From assembly GCA_028751875.1 (NCBI GenBank), contig CM054165.1, positions 25,831,097-25,895,096 on the forward strand: a stretch of 64,000 bases of DNA. The letters are read 5' to 3'. Positions 56,791 through 64,000 of this stretch are shown here, in pieces. The position numbers and the translations under genes were made by a program. Below the pieces are notes generated by a model. The model saw only the letters and a program-made list of their open reading frames with translations. It ran no database searches and was not told where the DNA came from. The stretch is from Rapana venosa. Lineage: Eukaryota; Mollusca; Gastropoda; Neogastropoda; Muricidae. Numbering within the stretch: position 1 is the first letter of the stretch; each line of letters opens with the position of its first letter.

Positions 56791-59700
56791 CAACACTTAG
56801 ACGGTGAAAGATGCTGTTGAAAATTAGGGACAGATATGTGGGGGGAAAGTCTCAGGTAGGAAATAAGTGTGTTTTGAGGCTGGATTTGAAGGAATCAAGT
56901 GAAGGCTTTTGACGAAGTGAAAGAGGGAGGTCATTCCAGGTGGATGGACCAGAAACAGAGAAGGAGCGACGGCCAACAGTGGTTTGTTTGAATCTGGGTG
57001 TTCGAAAGCACAAAGTATCTGCGGCTGAACGAAGGGAACGGGATGGAGTGTACAGGTGAAGACAGTTACAGAGATAAGAGGGTGCAGATTTGTGGAGACA
57101 TTTGAAACAGAGGGTATTGATTTTATACTGCAGTCTTTGTGAGACAGGCAACCAGTGAAGAGATCGCAGAAGAGGAGTGATGTGTTCAGATTTTTTCTTT
57201 CTTAGGACCAGTCGATTACAGTGATTACAGCTCACTAACCTTCGTTTCAAACTCTACACTCATCTATTCCATTCTTTCTCTGTTGTTGTTTTTTTAACCG
57301 TCTTTTCAAAACTGCGTGCATGCTTTGGTTCAGTTGCGACAGTATCGACAAGCTGCGAGTGAAGTGCGGAGGCCTAGAGCAAGACATTGTGGACCCAGCC
57401 CGCTTCAAAGACTTTTACCAGTTCACTTTCAACTATGCCAAAAACCCAGGACAGAAAGGGCTAGGTACGTTGGGTTTTTTATTTTATTTCATGAAGGCTC
57501 ATCATTGTCAAACCTCTCCTGGGAGAAACATGACAAAAAAGGAAGAAGAAGAAGAAGACTTTAAGTCATGGCAGATTTCTCTGCGTGAAATTTGGGCTGC
57601 TCTCTCTGGGGAGAGTGTGTCGCCACAAGAGCAGCGCCACCCATTATTTTGTTTTTCTTGTCTTCTACTGTATTTGTTTTCTTATAAATCAGAGTAACTT
57701 TTTTTTTCAGAATTTTGCAAGGGATAACTCTTGTCGTCACGGGTTCTTTTATGTGCACTTAATAATTTTGTGTAACACAGAGGACTTTGGTTTATCGCCG
57801 CATCCAAAAGACTAGCACCCAGACCACCGCTCATGGTGTAATGGGTGGGGGAAAAGTTTTTGGCCCCAACAGGGATTGAACCACCGCACACCTCCAGGAC
57901 TTTTCGCTTTCTAGGCAGGCACATTACCTCTAGACCACCAACCCACCTAAAGATTTTATGCATATATTTTTATATGTTACCTGGTGGTAATTAGGAGTCA
58001 GTGTGGTAAGAAGTGTGACCATGGAAGCTGGGCCATAGCACACAGCGCGCAGATCCAGCATAACTCAGTCAAGGGTCCTGCAGGGCCCAGTGCTAAAATT
58101 AGCCTGCCCCTTCCTGTGACCAAGTCCAAGTGTGGTCAGTGTCTGCTATAATCGGCATCAGCTGGGATGGAATGGATAGCAGCTGAGAATAGCTGAAAGT
58201 GGGGGACACTGACAGCTGTGAGCAAGCCTTTCAGGCTGTATTCCCTCTGGCAAGAGGAATGGAATACCCAGACGGACAACAAACTTTTCCACATTCGCCT
58301 ACTAACCTGAAAGAAATCCTCCCTCTGCGTATCAAAAGCCGAAGGGAATCAACAGTGCTAAAAAAACAACCAAACAATGACAAATTCTTTTATTTCGAGG
58401 ATAATGAATAAGCATCCATGTGCTTTTTTACATCCAGTCCCCGCCCTTAGGGATATATATAAGAGAGAGATAGTGTGTTGGGGTGGAATTGAACCTAAGA
58501 CTGTTCATGTTTTTTGTCCACCTGCTGTTATTGTTTAATTCAACCAGACTGAGGCTGTCAAACTCCTTCTCGTTGTTAATACCATCAAAAAAACTCGTGA
58601 AACGCATCAGTAAACTCAGGCGCAAAGTTGGCCACCATTTTTCATGAACATGAGAGATGGACGATCACGGCTGGTCTAAAAACATTTTTAAAAATTACCC
58701 CTTAAAACAATCAAATTTCATGCCGTTTGTCTGTGCTGAATGACCTTCAACCCTTTCTGCGGCCTTGCAGTGGCCTTAACATTCATTGGGTGACCTTTGA
58801 AAGCAAAAGTAAACTGTCAGTTACGATCACCTATATCATCTCGGATTATTCCAGGATTTGCTATGCAGTTTTACAAGGTCATCCCAGAAGGTTGGGGAAA
58901 CCTTGCTACATGGATTTTTTTTTTAATATGTCTGCTGTAAAAAATATGATGTGAAGACTTTAATCCCTTTCAGTGGTGCAGGTAATTATCTTTTCCTTTC
59001 ATCTATAGTTAGTGTATTCTGAAATAATTGCTATAGTGAATTGCAGAAAATACACGGCCATTTTTCTTTCTTCTTTTTCAGGTTTCAAGATCAGTTTTTG
59101 CTTATTTGTGCTATTTTTCTTTGATATTTGTAGTGTTACACATTTGATATAACCTTTGTGGTCAGTTTGGTTGTAAAAGGAAAAGTGAACGAGTAAATTG
59201 TCGTTAAGTGAACGTGTGTGTGTGTGTGTATGTTTCTGCACAGACCTGGATATGGCTTTGGCATACTGGAACATTGTCTTGGCTGGGAGATTTCGCTTTT
59301 TGGACTTGTGGTGCAAGTTTTTACAGGTAAGTGTCCAGTCCATCTCTGTCATTTGGATTCACCTTCACCTGTCCCATAGTCTTGTAGACCATGGGGGTAC
59401 CACTGAAGATTTTGCAAACCCGCTTCCTCCACTTCCCCGCAATCCTCTGCTTTCCATATACCAAATCATTCCATTTGAGGCCAGTCCACTTTGATTTGGA
59501 TAGAATGATGCTAAGAAATTATGACAGTAACTGGTCAGTTTTGTGTTGTTGTTGTAATCGTTGTTTTGTTGATAGTTGGCTTCCTTACAGGGCCATGTTT
59601 CTGTAAGGTAATTCAACGACCCAAGCCAACAACAGCTGTGTCAGTTACTGATGTAAACAGAGTGCCGAGGCCTTTATCAATGATAATAATAGTAATGATG

Positions 59701-62446
59701 TACAGTATTGTATATATATAGTGCTGAAGCTTGTAAAGCAAACAAATTGAAGCAGTGCTATGCTTTGAAATAAAATGTTGAGACTGTCGATGCATGACGG
59801 GCTCCTAGCATAGCAGCTTGTGCTGTCCATTAAAGGGGGGGGGGAAAATAGTCTGAAGCTGGAATATGGTTGCCTGGTTTGTGAGGAATTGATGCAACTT
59901 TACCCAGGGATATACTTTGGGTGCAAGTGAAGCTGGAATATGGTTGCCTGGTTGGTGAGGAATTTGACTGCCAACTTTACCCAGGGTATACTTTGGGTAG
60001 CACAGTGAAGCTGGAATATGGTTGCCTGGTTGGTGAGGAATTTGACTGCCAACTTTACCCAGGGTATACTTTGGGTAGCACAGTGAAGCTGGAATATGGT
60101 TGCTGGTTGGTGGAATTTGCTGCCAACTTTACCAGGGTATACTTTGGGTAGCACAGTGAAGCTGGAATATGGTTGCCTGGTTGGTGAGGAATTTGACTGC
60201 CAACTTTACCCAGGGTATACTTTGGGTAGCACAGTGAAGCTGGAATATGGTTGCCTGGTTGGTGAGGAATTTGACTGCCAACTTTACCCAGGGTATACTT
60301 TGGGTAGCACAGTGAAGCTGGAATATGGTTGCCTGATTGGTGAGGAATTTGACAACAGCTGGGTATGCGAACTTTATCCAGGGTATACTATGGGTAACGC
60401 AGTGATTCCCAGGTGTGATAAGTAAGATGGGTTACATGTTGTGGGTGACTCCTAGGGAGTTCAGCTGTGGAATGCCCAACCGCAAGAAGAATCCGTTGGT
60501 TGATTATGATAAGCTGTGGGGGGGGGGGGGGGGGGGGGGGGGGGGTGGTGTTGTGCCTGGTGATGGAGTTCAGTCCTCTGGATTGATCAGTAATAGGGTT
60601 GAAAGTCCTTTGGATGAGACTATAAACCGAGGTCCCGTGTGCAAATGCACGCAGAACATCTTGCGCACGTATTAAAACCTGTTCCGCTTTTCAGAAGAGT
60701 AGGCCATTGTGTGCCGGTGGGAACGGATGACAAAATGTACGAAACTGTATACCCACAGGGACTGAATGTAAAAAAAAAGCATGTGAGTGCTTATTCCATT
60801 ACCCTCGAAGTAAAAGAATAATAATAATAATGTATGGAATTTATATAGCGCTGAATCTTGTAAAGCAACAAATCAAAGCACTCAGATGACTTTTTTATGG
60901 AGGATAATGGAATAAGCACTCGTGTGCTTTTTTTTTAAAAAGAAAAAGAAAGACAGGAGTGTTGGTTTGTTGGTAAGTTCATATAAGATGTCCCATAACC
61001 TATGTGGTCGTAAGGGAGCGAGGCATCAGAGACCTCACTTCTCCAGGGTCCAGCATATTGAGGCTGGTGCCCATCTCCTCTCCCTCGCTGCTTTACTTTC
61101 CCTGACCCTAAAGAGGGCAGGTACCCATTTACAGCTGGATGGGGAACTGGGGGTGCACAGACAGACATCCATCCCAGAGGTCATCACACTCATCACGGCT
61201 TAACCTTAGCTTTGGGAGAGCGAGTTTTCAGACCACTAGGCTTTCCTGCCCTGGTATCTTCTTCTTCCTTTTTTGTCATGTTTCTCCCAGGGGAGGTTTG
61301 ACATTGATGAGGCTTCTCCATCTCTCTGTTTTGAGCTTCCTCCTTATTTATGCCCCTTTCTCTAAGATCATCTGCAATACAGGCAGCCCAGGTTTTGCTA
61401 GGTCTTCCCTTTGGTCTCTTTCCATCCACTACGAAATTCATTGCTCTTTTGGTGATGTGGTGGTCTGCTTTCCGTTGAACGTGCCCAAACCAGCGCAGTC
61501 TATTGCTACTAGCTACAGACTTCAGATCATCAGATCATGCACATTCTCCATAGTTCTTTATTCGTTATCCTGTCTTCCCATTTGATCTTTCCTGCCCTGG
61601 TATGAAGTTCACACAACTAGCACTTTCACCAGTCTACGGAATCTTTCACAATGATGAAGACAGTAGAGAAGGAAAAGAAGAACAATAATCTCTTATGTCC
61701 AGTGGCTGGGGGGGGGGGGGGGACAGATTTAAATGGGGATCGAACCTACGCTTTGTAGATATGTGCGTTACCTCTAGACCAGCAGTCTGCACAGCGCACA
61801 AATCCAGCATGACTCGGTCAAGGGTCCAGTGCTAAGATCAGCCCCTTCCTTTTACCAAGTCCCAAGTGTGGTCAGTTCCTGCTATAACTAGCACCAGCTG
61901 GGATTTTCATTTCATTTTATTCTTTTTTATATCGAGGATAATGGAATAAGCACTTATGTGCTTTTTTACATCTAGTCCCCGTGTGTATGCGGTTTTGTAA
62001 ATTCTGCCATCTGTTCCCACCGGCACACAATGGCCTACTCTTGCGAAAGCGGAACAGGATTTAACGGGTGCACAAAGATGTTCTGCTTGCGTGCGTTCGC
62101 ACACAGGGCCTCAGTTTATAGTCTCATCCGAAGAACTTGGGGGTAGAGTGGAGTCTGCACTGATGTTAACTCCAGAGGAAAATATCCCCTTGAACGGGAA
62201 TTGAACCTGGGTCGTCAGATTGGGATGGAATGGAGAGCAGCTGAGAGGAGCTGAAAATGGAGGAAGCGGACAGCTGTGTGTCCACCCTACATGGGGGGGG
62301 GGGGTGGAGTTTGTGCCGTGTGATTTCAGTTCCTGGGTGTGCATTGCAGGAAAACCACAAACGGTCCATTCCGAAGGACACCTGGAACTTGTTGCTGGAT
62401 TTCTGCATCCAGATCAATGATGACATGAGCAACTACGATGAAGAAG
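51759..62446 (+). CDS. DCUN1D1: DCN1-like protein (DCUN1D1/2 type), 3' end outside window
   Basis: Scaffold-type E3 that promotes transfer of NEDD8 from UBC12 to cullins, activating cullin-RING ubiquitin ligases. Six coding exons with GT-AG introns and matching phases give 232 residues plus one base. Seen: N-terminal UBA-like region about 8-45 ([18 protein letters not shown]), then the PONY/DCUN1 domain from about 60 with [55 protein letters not shown] and [15 protein letters not shown], ending DDMSNYDEE. Human DCUN1D1 has 259 residues, so about 27 C-terminal residues are missing; I found no matching exon up to 64000. The second residue is His, as in human DCUN1D2. An invertebrate gene probably predates the D1/D2 split, so the symbol is approximate. 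Confidence 0.94.
51873..52086 (+). CDS. DCUN1D1: DCUN1D exon 2 (UBA-like region)
   Basis: 214 bases between a TTCCAG acceptor and a GTAAGA donor. It encodes the UBA-like helix bundle with [19 protein letters not shown] and [18 protein letters not shown], and ends LEALWQRYR plus one base. The open frame upstream of 51873 is intron. Confidence 0.95.
52694..52735. repeat. Alternating GC/CA stretch (Z-DNA potential)
   Basis: GCATGCGCGCACGCGCGCGC followed by (AC)n, 40 bp, in DCUN1D intron 2. Confidence 0.75.
53020..53078 (+). mobile_element. LINE-gamma 3' tail
   Basis: TTTGCAAGATATAGCGCTCT GTAAGTTCCATTT then (ATT)n. Confidence 0.55.
53226..53405 (+). repeat. Interspersed repeat E
   Basis: CACAGCGCACAAATCTAGCA, GTGTGGTCAGTTGCTGCTAT and CCCCAGCTGGGCC, ending GGGGGAAACTGACAG. 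Confidence 0.65.
53538..53700 (-). mobile_element. LINE-alpha 3' fragment
   Basis: Minus strand encodes [20 protein letters not shown] and [12 protein letters not shown] before the GACAAAAAAGGAAG tail. The flanking GCTAGCAAATGATTACACGT and GCTTGCAAATGATTACACGT (about 53457 and 53692) form a long direct duplication around it. Confidence 0.75.
54170..54360. repeat. Direct duplication, unit about 83 bp
   Basis: GAATTAGAAAACAAAGGATC, AATATTTTAACATGATTTCT and GTCAGCCATATTTAGTT each occur twice, about 83 bp apart, in DCUN1D intron 2. Confidence 0.8.
54411..54690 (+). mobile_element. SINE-B, head missing
   Basis: AGGAGATATTTTCCCCTGGA to CTCAAAATAGAAGAATAAAA. Confidence 0.8.
55209..55377 (+). CDS. 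DCUN1D1: DCUN1D exon 3 (start of PONY domain)
   Basis: 169 bases between a GACGCAG acceptor and a GTCAGC donor. An Asp codon is completed across the junction, then [20 protein letters not shown] and [18 protein letters not shown]. It is GC-rich compared with the flanking introns. Confidence 0.96.
55424..55542 (-). mobile_element. SINE-B fragment
   Basis: TATGGAATAAGCACTTGCGT to CCACTGGCACACAAT, 50 bp beyond the DCUN1D exon 3 donor. Confidence 0.65.
56010..56487. repeat. (CTA)n trinucleotide repeat, about 470 bp
   Basis: Long (ACT)n with TTC, GCT and ACA variants, in DCUN1D intron 3. The complementary frame is open for 182 codons (Val/Glu), a repeat artefact. Confidence 0.92.
56572..57262 (-). 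mobile_element. LINE-gamma (L2/CR1-like) 3' end, best copy
   Basis: The minus strand encodes the typical C-terminus of L2/CR1-type ORF2: [55 protein letters not shown], then [18 protein letters not shown] and SLKTHLF with a stop, followed by a 3'UTR ending in AGCGCTATATAAATTCCATA and (ATT)n. 5'-truncated; one (AC)n block in the 3'UTR. In DCUN1D intron 3, 72 bp before exon 4. Confidence 0.85.
57334..57464 (+). CDS. DCUN1D1: DCUN1D exon 4
   Basis: 131 bases between a GGTTCAG acceptor and a GTACGT donor. It encodes [18 protein letters not shown], then [20 protein letters not shown], the core of the DCUN1 domain. Just after the donor lies a LINE 3' tail (57496-57560). Confidence 0.96.
57496..57560 (+). 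mobile_element. LINE-alpha, extreme 3' tail
   Basis: AAGGCTCATCATTGTCAAAC, CTCCTGGGAGAAACATG, then ACAAAAAAGGAAGAAGAAGA. Only the last 65 bp are present. Confidence 0.65.
57557..57950 (-). mobile_element. SINE-D, second copy
   Basis: AGATTTCTCTGCGTGAAATT, GCCACAAGAGCAGCGCCACC, and the tRNA-like head region CACATTACCTCTAGACCACC at the right. Follows the LINE-alpha tail directly. Confidence 0.7.
58042..58222 (+). repeat. Interspersed repeat E
   Basis: CAGATCCAGCATAACTCAGT, GTGTGGTCAGTGTCTGCTAT and CAGCTGGGATGGAATGGATA. Confidence 0.65.
58385..58444 (-). mobile_element. SINE-B tail fragment
   Basis: TTCTTTTATTTCGAGGATAA to ACATCCAGTCCCCG. Confidence 0.65.
58500..58880. mobile_element. Decayed relative of the piggyBac-like element
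   Basis: Matches the right 400 bp of 23257-24364: CCTTTCTGCGGCCTTGCAGT, GGCCTTAACATTCATTGGGT, GACCTTTGAAAGC, and a decayed form of the CCCGGAATATTCC palindrome. No TIR end recognised. Confidence 0.65.
59244..59326 (+). CDS. DCUN1D1: DCUN1D exon 5
   Basis: 83 bases between a TGCACAG acceptor and a GTAAGT donor. It encodes [19 protein letters not shown], then LDLWCKFLQ, ending in phase 0. Strong match to the family segment DLEMAIAYWNLVLNGRFKF. Confidence 0.96.
59363..59510 (-). mobile_element. LINE-beta-related 3' fragment
   Basis: CTGTCCCATAGTCTTGTAGA CCATGGGGGT and the following CCACTTCCCCGCAATCCTCT resemble the last 150 bp of the LINE-beta copy (CTGTCCCGTAGTCTGACGAC). Lies 37 bp past the DCUN1D exon 5 donor. 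Confidence 0.6.
59690..59765 (-). mobile_element. LINE-gamma 3' tail
   Basis: GTATTGTATATATATAGTGC TGAAGCTTGTAAAGCAAACA. Confidence 0.5.
59862..60415. repeat. Minisatellite, 78-bp unit, about 7 copies, DCUN1D intron 5
   Basis: AGTGAAGCTGGAATATGGTT, GCCTGGTTGGTGAGGAATTT, GACTGCCAACTTTACCCAGG, GTATACTTTGGGTAGCAC. As 78 is a multiple of 3, open frames run through it on both strands; one unit is shorter (about 60085-60160), which breaks them. Confidence 0.92.
60518..60545. repeat. Poly-G run of 28
   Basis: Uninterrupted G run. Confidence 0.8.
60602..60822 (+). mobile_element. SINE-B, head missing
   Basis: AAGTCCTTTGGATGAGACTA to CGAAGTAAAAGAATAATAAT, followed by a LINE-gamma tail (60823-60885). 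Confidence 0.78.
60823..60885 (-). mobile_element. LINE-gamma 3' tail
   Basis: ATAATGTATGGAATTTATAT AGCGCTGAATCTTG then TAAAGCAACAAATCAAAGC. Confidence 0.55.
60986..61252 (-). mobile_element. SINE-C, diverged variant
   Basis: The tail and body match SINE-C (CCCATAACCTATGTGGTCGT, AAAGAGGGCAGGTACCCATT), but the 5S-like part is replaced by CAGACAGACATCCATCCCAG and the head is GGCTTTCCTGCCC-type. A subfamily with a different middle part. Confidence 0.65.
61258..61590 (-). mobile_element. LINE-alpha 3' fragment
   Basis: Minus strand encodes the same C-terminus as 21925-22293 ([19 protein letters not shown], then EAQNRE) with a frame break after that point. Upstream it extends to the RLRWFGHV region. 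Confidence 0.75.
61722..61792 (-). mobile_element. tRNA-like SINE head
   Basis: On the minus strand: CTGGTCTAGAGGTAACGCAC (A-box part) and TAGGTTCGATCCCC (B box), about 70 bp. A SINE head, probably D-related, rather than a functional tRNA, as the acceptor stem does not close. Confidence 0.5.
61792..61908 (+). repeat. Interspersed repeat E, left part of an interrupted copy
   Basis: CAGCGCACAAATCCAGCATG to CACCAGCTGGGAT. Continued at 62218-62275 after a SINE-B. Confidence 0.65.
61909..62217 (-). mobile_element. SINE-B inserted in repeat E
   Basis: ATATCGAGGATAATGGAATA to GAACCTGGGTCGTCAGATT; the outer part of the tRNA head is missing. TGGGAT occurs on both sides and fits a short target duplication inside the repeat E block CAGCTGGGATGGAATGG. 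Confidence 0.82.
62218..62275 (+). repeat. Interspersed repeat E, right part
   Basis: TGGGATGGAATGGAGAGCAG CTGAGAGGAGCTGAAA, ending before DCUN1D exon 6. Confidence 0.6.
62350..62446 (+). CDS. DCUN1D1: DCUN1D exon 6 (penultimate or later; gene continues right)
   Basis: 97 bases between a TTGCAG acceptor and a GTATAT donor. It encodes [18 protein letters not shown], then [11 protein letters not shown] plus one base, leaving phase 1. The family continues with GAWPVLIDDFVE, not found to the right edge, so the last exon lies outside. Confidence 0.95.
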
Positions 62447-62779
62447 GTATATAGGTGTGTGTGTGTGTGGGGGGGGGTGATGAGTGTGTGTGAGAGAGAG
62501 AGAGATTGTGTGTGTGTGTGTAAGAGCACACGTGCATATTATTATATGAATGTGTGTGTATACAGTGTTATTTAATTTATTTATTTATTTATTCTTTTAT
62601 ATCGAGGATAGAGCACATGTGCATGTTTTTGTGTATCTATTAGGGAGAGAGAGAGTGCATGTGTTTTGGGGGAGAGGGGGGGAGGTGTACAGAAAGAAAG
62701 TTGGAGGGGTTCTTCTAATGCCTTGTTGTATCTGAAATATCTTGCTTTTCATTTTTTTCAAAATTAATAATTAGATCAG

Positions 62780-62955
62780 AGTGTGCCTCGTCACGGAAAC
62801 AATCCCTAGAAATTTATTTTATCAAGCAGAAAAACTGACAAAGTCTTCTATTGACAGGAGCCTATAGACATTGGTTTTATTAAACAAAACAAAAAAGGAG
62901 ACAAAATGTTAAACCTTCTGTCAACAGCAGCTTGGAAACATTGATTTTATTAACC
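62780..62955. repeat. Direct duplication, unit about 75 bp
   Basis: TTCTATTGACAGGAGCCTAT AGACATTGGTTTTATTAA and TTCTGTCAACAGCAGCTTGG AAACATTGATTTTATTAA are paired diverged copies. Nothing else is recognised between exon 6 and 63580. Confidence 0.6.
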
Positions 62956-63585
62956 TCTTAACTGCCCAGTGCAGGTGCACCCTATATGCCCGGAAATAAA
63001 ATTCTTATGTACCACTTGCTATGTTCATGTCCCTCTTACTCAGAAATTACTACATGAAAAATCCTGATAGTCTACCCAATGACAGTATATATATCGTAGA
63101 TTACTTCGAGGCAACCTCAAATTAGTTAGCATGATATTTCACTGCGAAAACATTTTTTACATGTAAAATATTGACAAAAAATACACTTTCTTCATCACCA
63201 TTGTCATTCTGAGTACCCCCCATCTCAAAAACGTCAAACATAAGTCCAGGCAAAATCTCAGTCATTTTTTTTTAAATGCACTAGCTCCTGAATCTTACAC
63301 AATCGTTTTCATCATTGTCAGGTATATCTAAAGTTTTATTTGCCACTTTTTCAGCTGTGTAAAGTTATTGATACCTTCAACAAGAAGTGTCAGCCATTTT
63401 GAACAAGAATAGCCCAAGCAGTCATGCATAATAACACAAAATACAAGCTAAAAAAAACGATCGTTTTGCCATGATTTTTGCAGCTGGATGTTGCCAAGCA
63501 ACAGGAGAGTGATCTCCACTAGTTTTGGAGTTCTTTCCCTTTAACTGTAGTCAAGGAAGCTGGCTTGTTTACCTCGGTTTGAAAC

Positions 63586-64000
63586 CCTGGAAATTTTCTG
63601 TGTTGTAGGCGTATAGAGTGCACATTTAGCCCTGGAAATTTTCCCGGTTGTAGGCGTATAGAGTGCACATTTAGCCCTGGAAATTTTCCGGGTTGTAGGC
63701 GTATAGAGTGCACATTTAGCCCTGGAAATTTTCCGTGTTGTAGGCGTATAGAGTGCACATTTAGCCCCGGAAATTTTCCGGGTTGTAGGCGTATAGAGTG
63801 CACATTTAGCCCCGGAAATTTTCCCGGTTGTAGGTGTATAGAGTGCACATTTAGCCCTGGAAATTTTCCCGGTTGTAGGCGTATAGAGTGCACATTTAGC
63901 CCTGGAAATTTTCCCGGTTGTAGGCGTATAGAGTGCACATTTAGCCCTGGAAATTTTCCGGGTTGTAGGCGTATAGAGTGCATATTTAGCCCAGAAATTT
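63586..64000. repeat. Minisatellite, 45-bp unit, 9 or more copies, runs off the window
   Basis: Unit TGTAGGCGTATAGAGTGCAC, ATTTAGCCCTGGAAATTTTC, CCGGT. Very uniform copies; variants are mainly TTCCCGG, TTCCGGG, TTCCGTG. Each unit carries the palindrome GGAAATTTTCC. The minus-strand frame is open (15-residue HSIRLQPGKFPGLNV repeats) because 45 is a multiple of 3. Confidence 0.92.

Noticed and set aside
63519..63983. Open frame of 154 codons with a perfect 15-residue repeat
   Set aside because: The 45-bp array keeps frame because 45 is a multiple of 3. No start context or homology; more likely an array than a repeat protein, although the edge of the window prevents a final answer.

Overview
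This is eukaryotic, intron-rich, animal genomic DNA. Two conserved genes sit head to head in a landscape of SINEs, LINE 3' ends, cut-and-paste transposons, minisatellites and long homopolymer runs. The exon sequences are those of an invertebrate animal. Two tRNA-headed SINE families, (ATT)n-tailed LINE ends and heavy simple-repeat load would fit a marine mollusc, perhaps a gastropod, but the species is inference and not proven by the window.

Gene 1, minus strand, 51273 down to 17329: a complete MCM7 gene, one of the six subunits of the MCM2-7 replicative helicase. I could join 17 coding exons. Every junction is GT-AG, every phase matches, and the total is 2,175 nt coding for 724 residues (human MCM7 has 719). 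The zinc-finger cysteines, Walker A, Walker B, sensor 1 and arginine finger are all present.

Gene 2, plus strand, from 51759: a DCUN1D1/2-type gene (DCN1-like, a scaffold-type E3 for cullin neddylation). Six coding exons give 232 residues. The last roughly 27 residues must lie beyond the right edge. The first coding exon supplies only the ATG. The two start codons are 485 bp apart and share a compact promoter with an E2F-type site and three CCAAT/ATTGG boxes, as expected for an S-phase gene such as MCM7.

Layout: 1-12,100 has no convincing gene, perhaps one terminal exon at 158-259, and almost none of the SINEs common elsewhere. 12,100-17,300 holds a SINE, a 42-bp minisatellite and a homopolymer-rich block at 14.65-15.6 kb that looks unreliable. 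17,300-51,300 is MCM7 with introns packed with repeats. 51,300-62,450 is the DCUN1D gene. 62,450-64,000 is intron or downstream sequence ending in a 45-bp minisatellite that runs off the window.

The most interesting pattern is in the MCM7 introns. Several carry a private minisatellite starting at or within tens of bases of an exon. For exons 7, 11 and 13 the repeat unit includes the exon edge with its splice site, so the introns contain rows of decayed duplicate splice sites. Other notable items are a SINE whose head joins a tRNA-like part to a 5S-rRNA-like part; a piggyBac-like element inserted at a TTAA inside that SINE, with uninterrupted sister copies as empty-site controls; a 1.6-kb TIR element splitting another SINE; and a foldback element with a LINE end nested in one arm.
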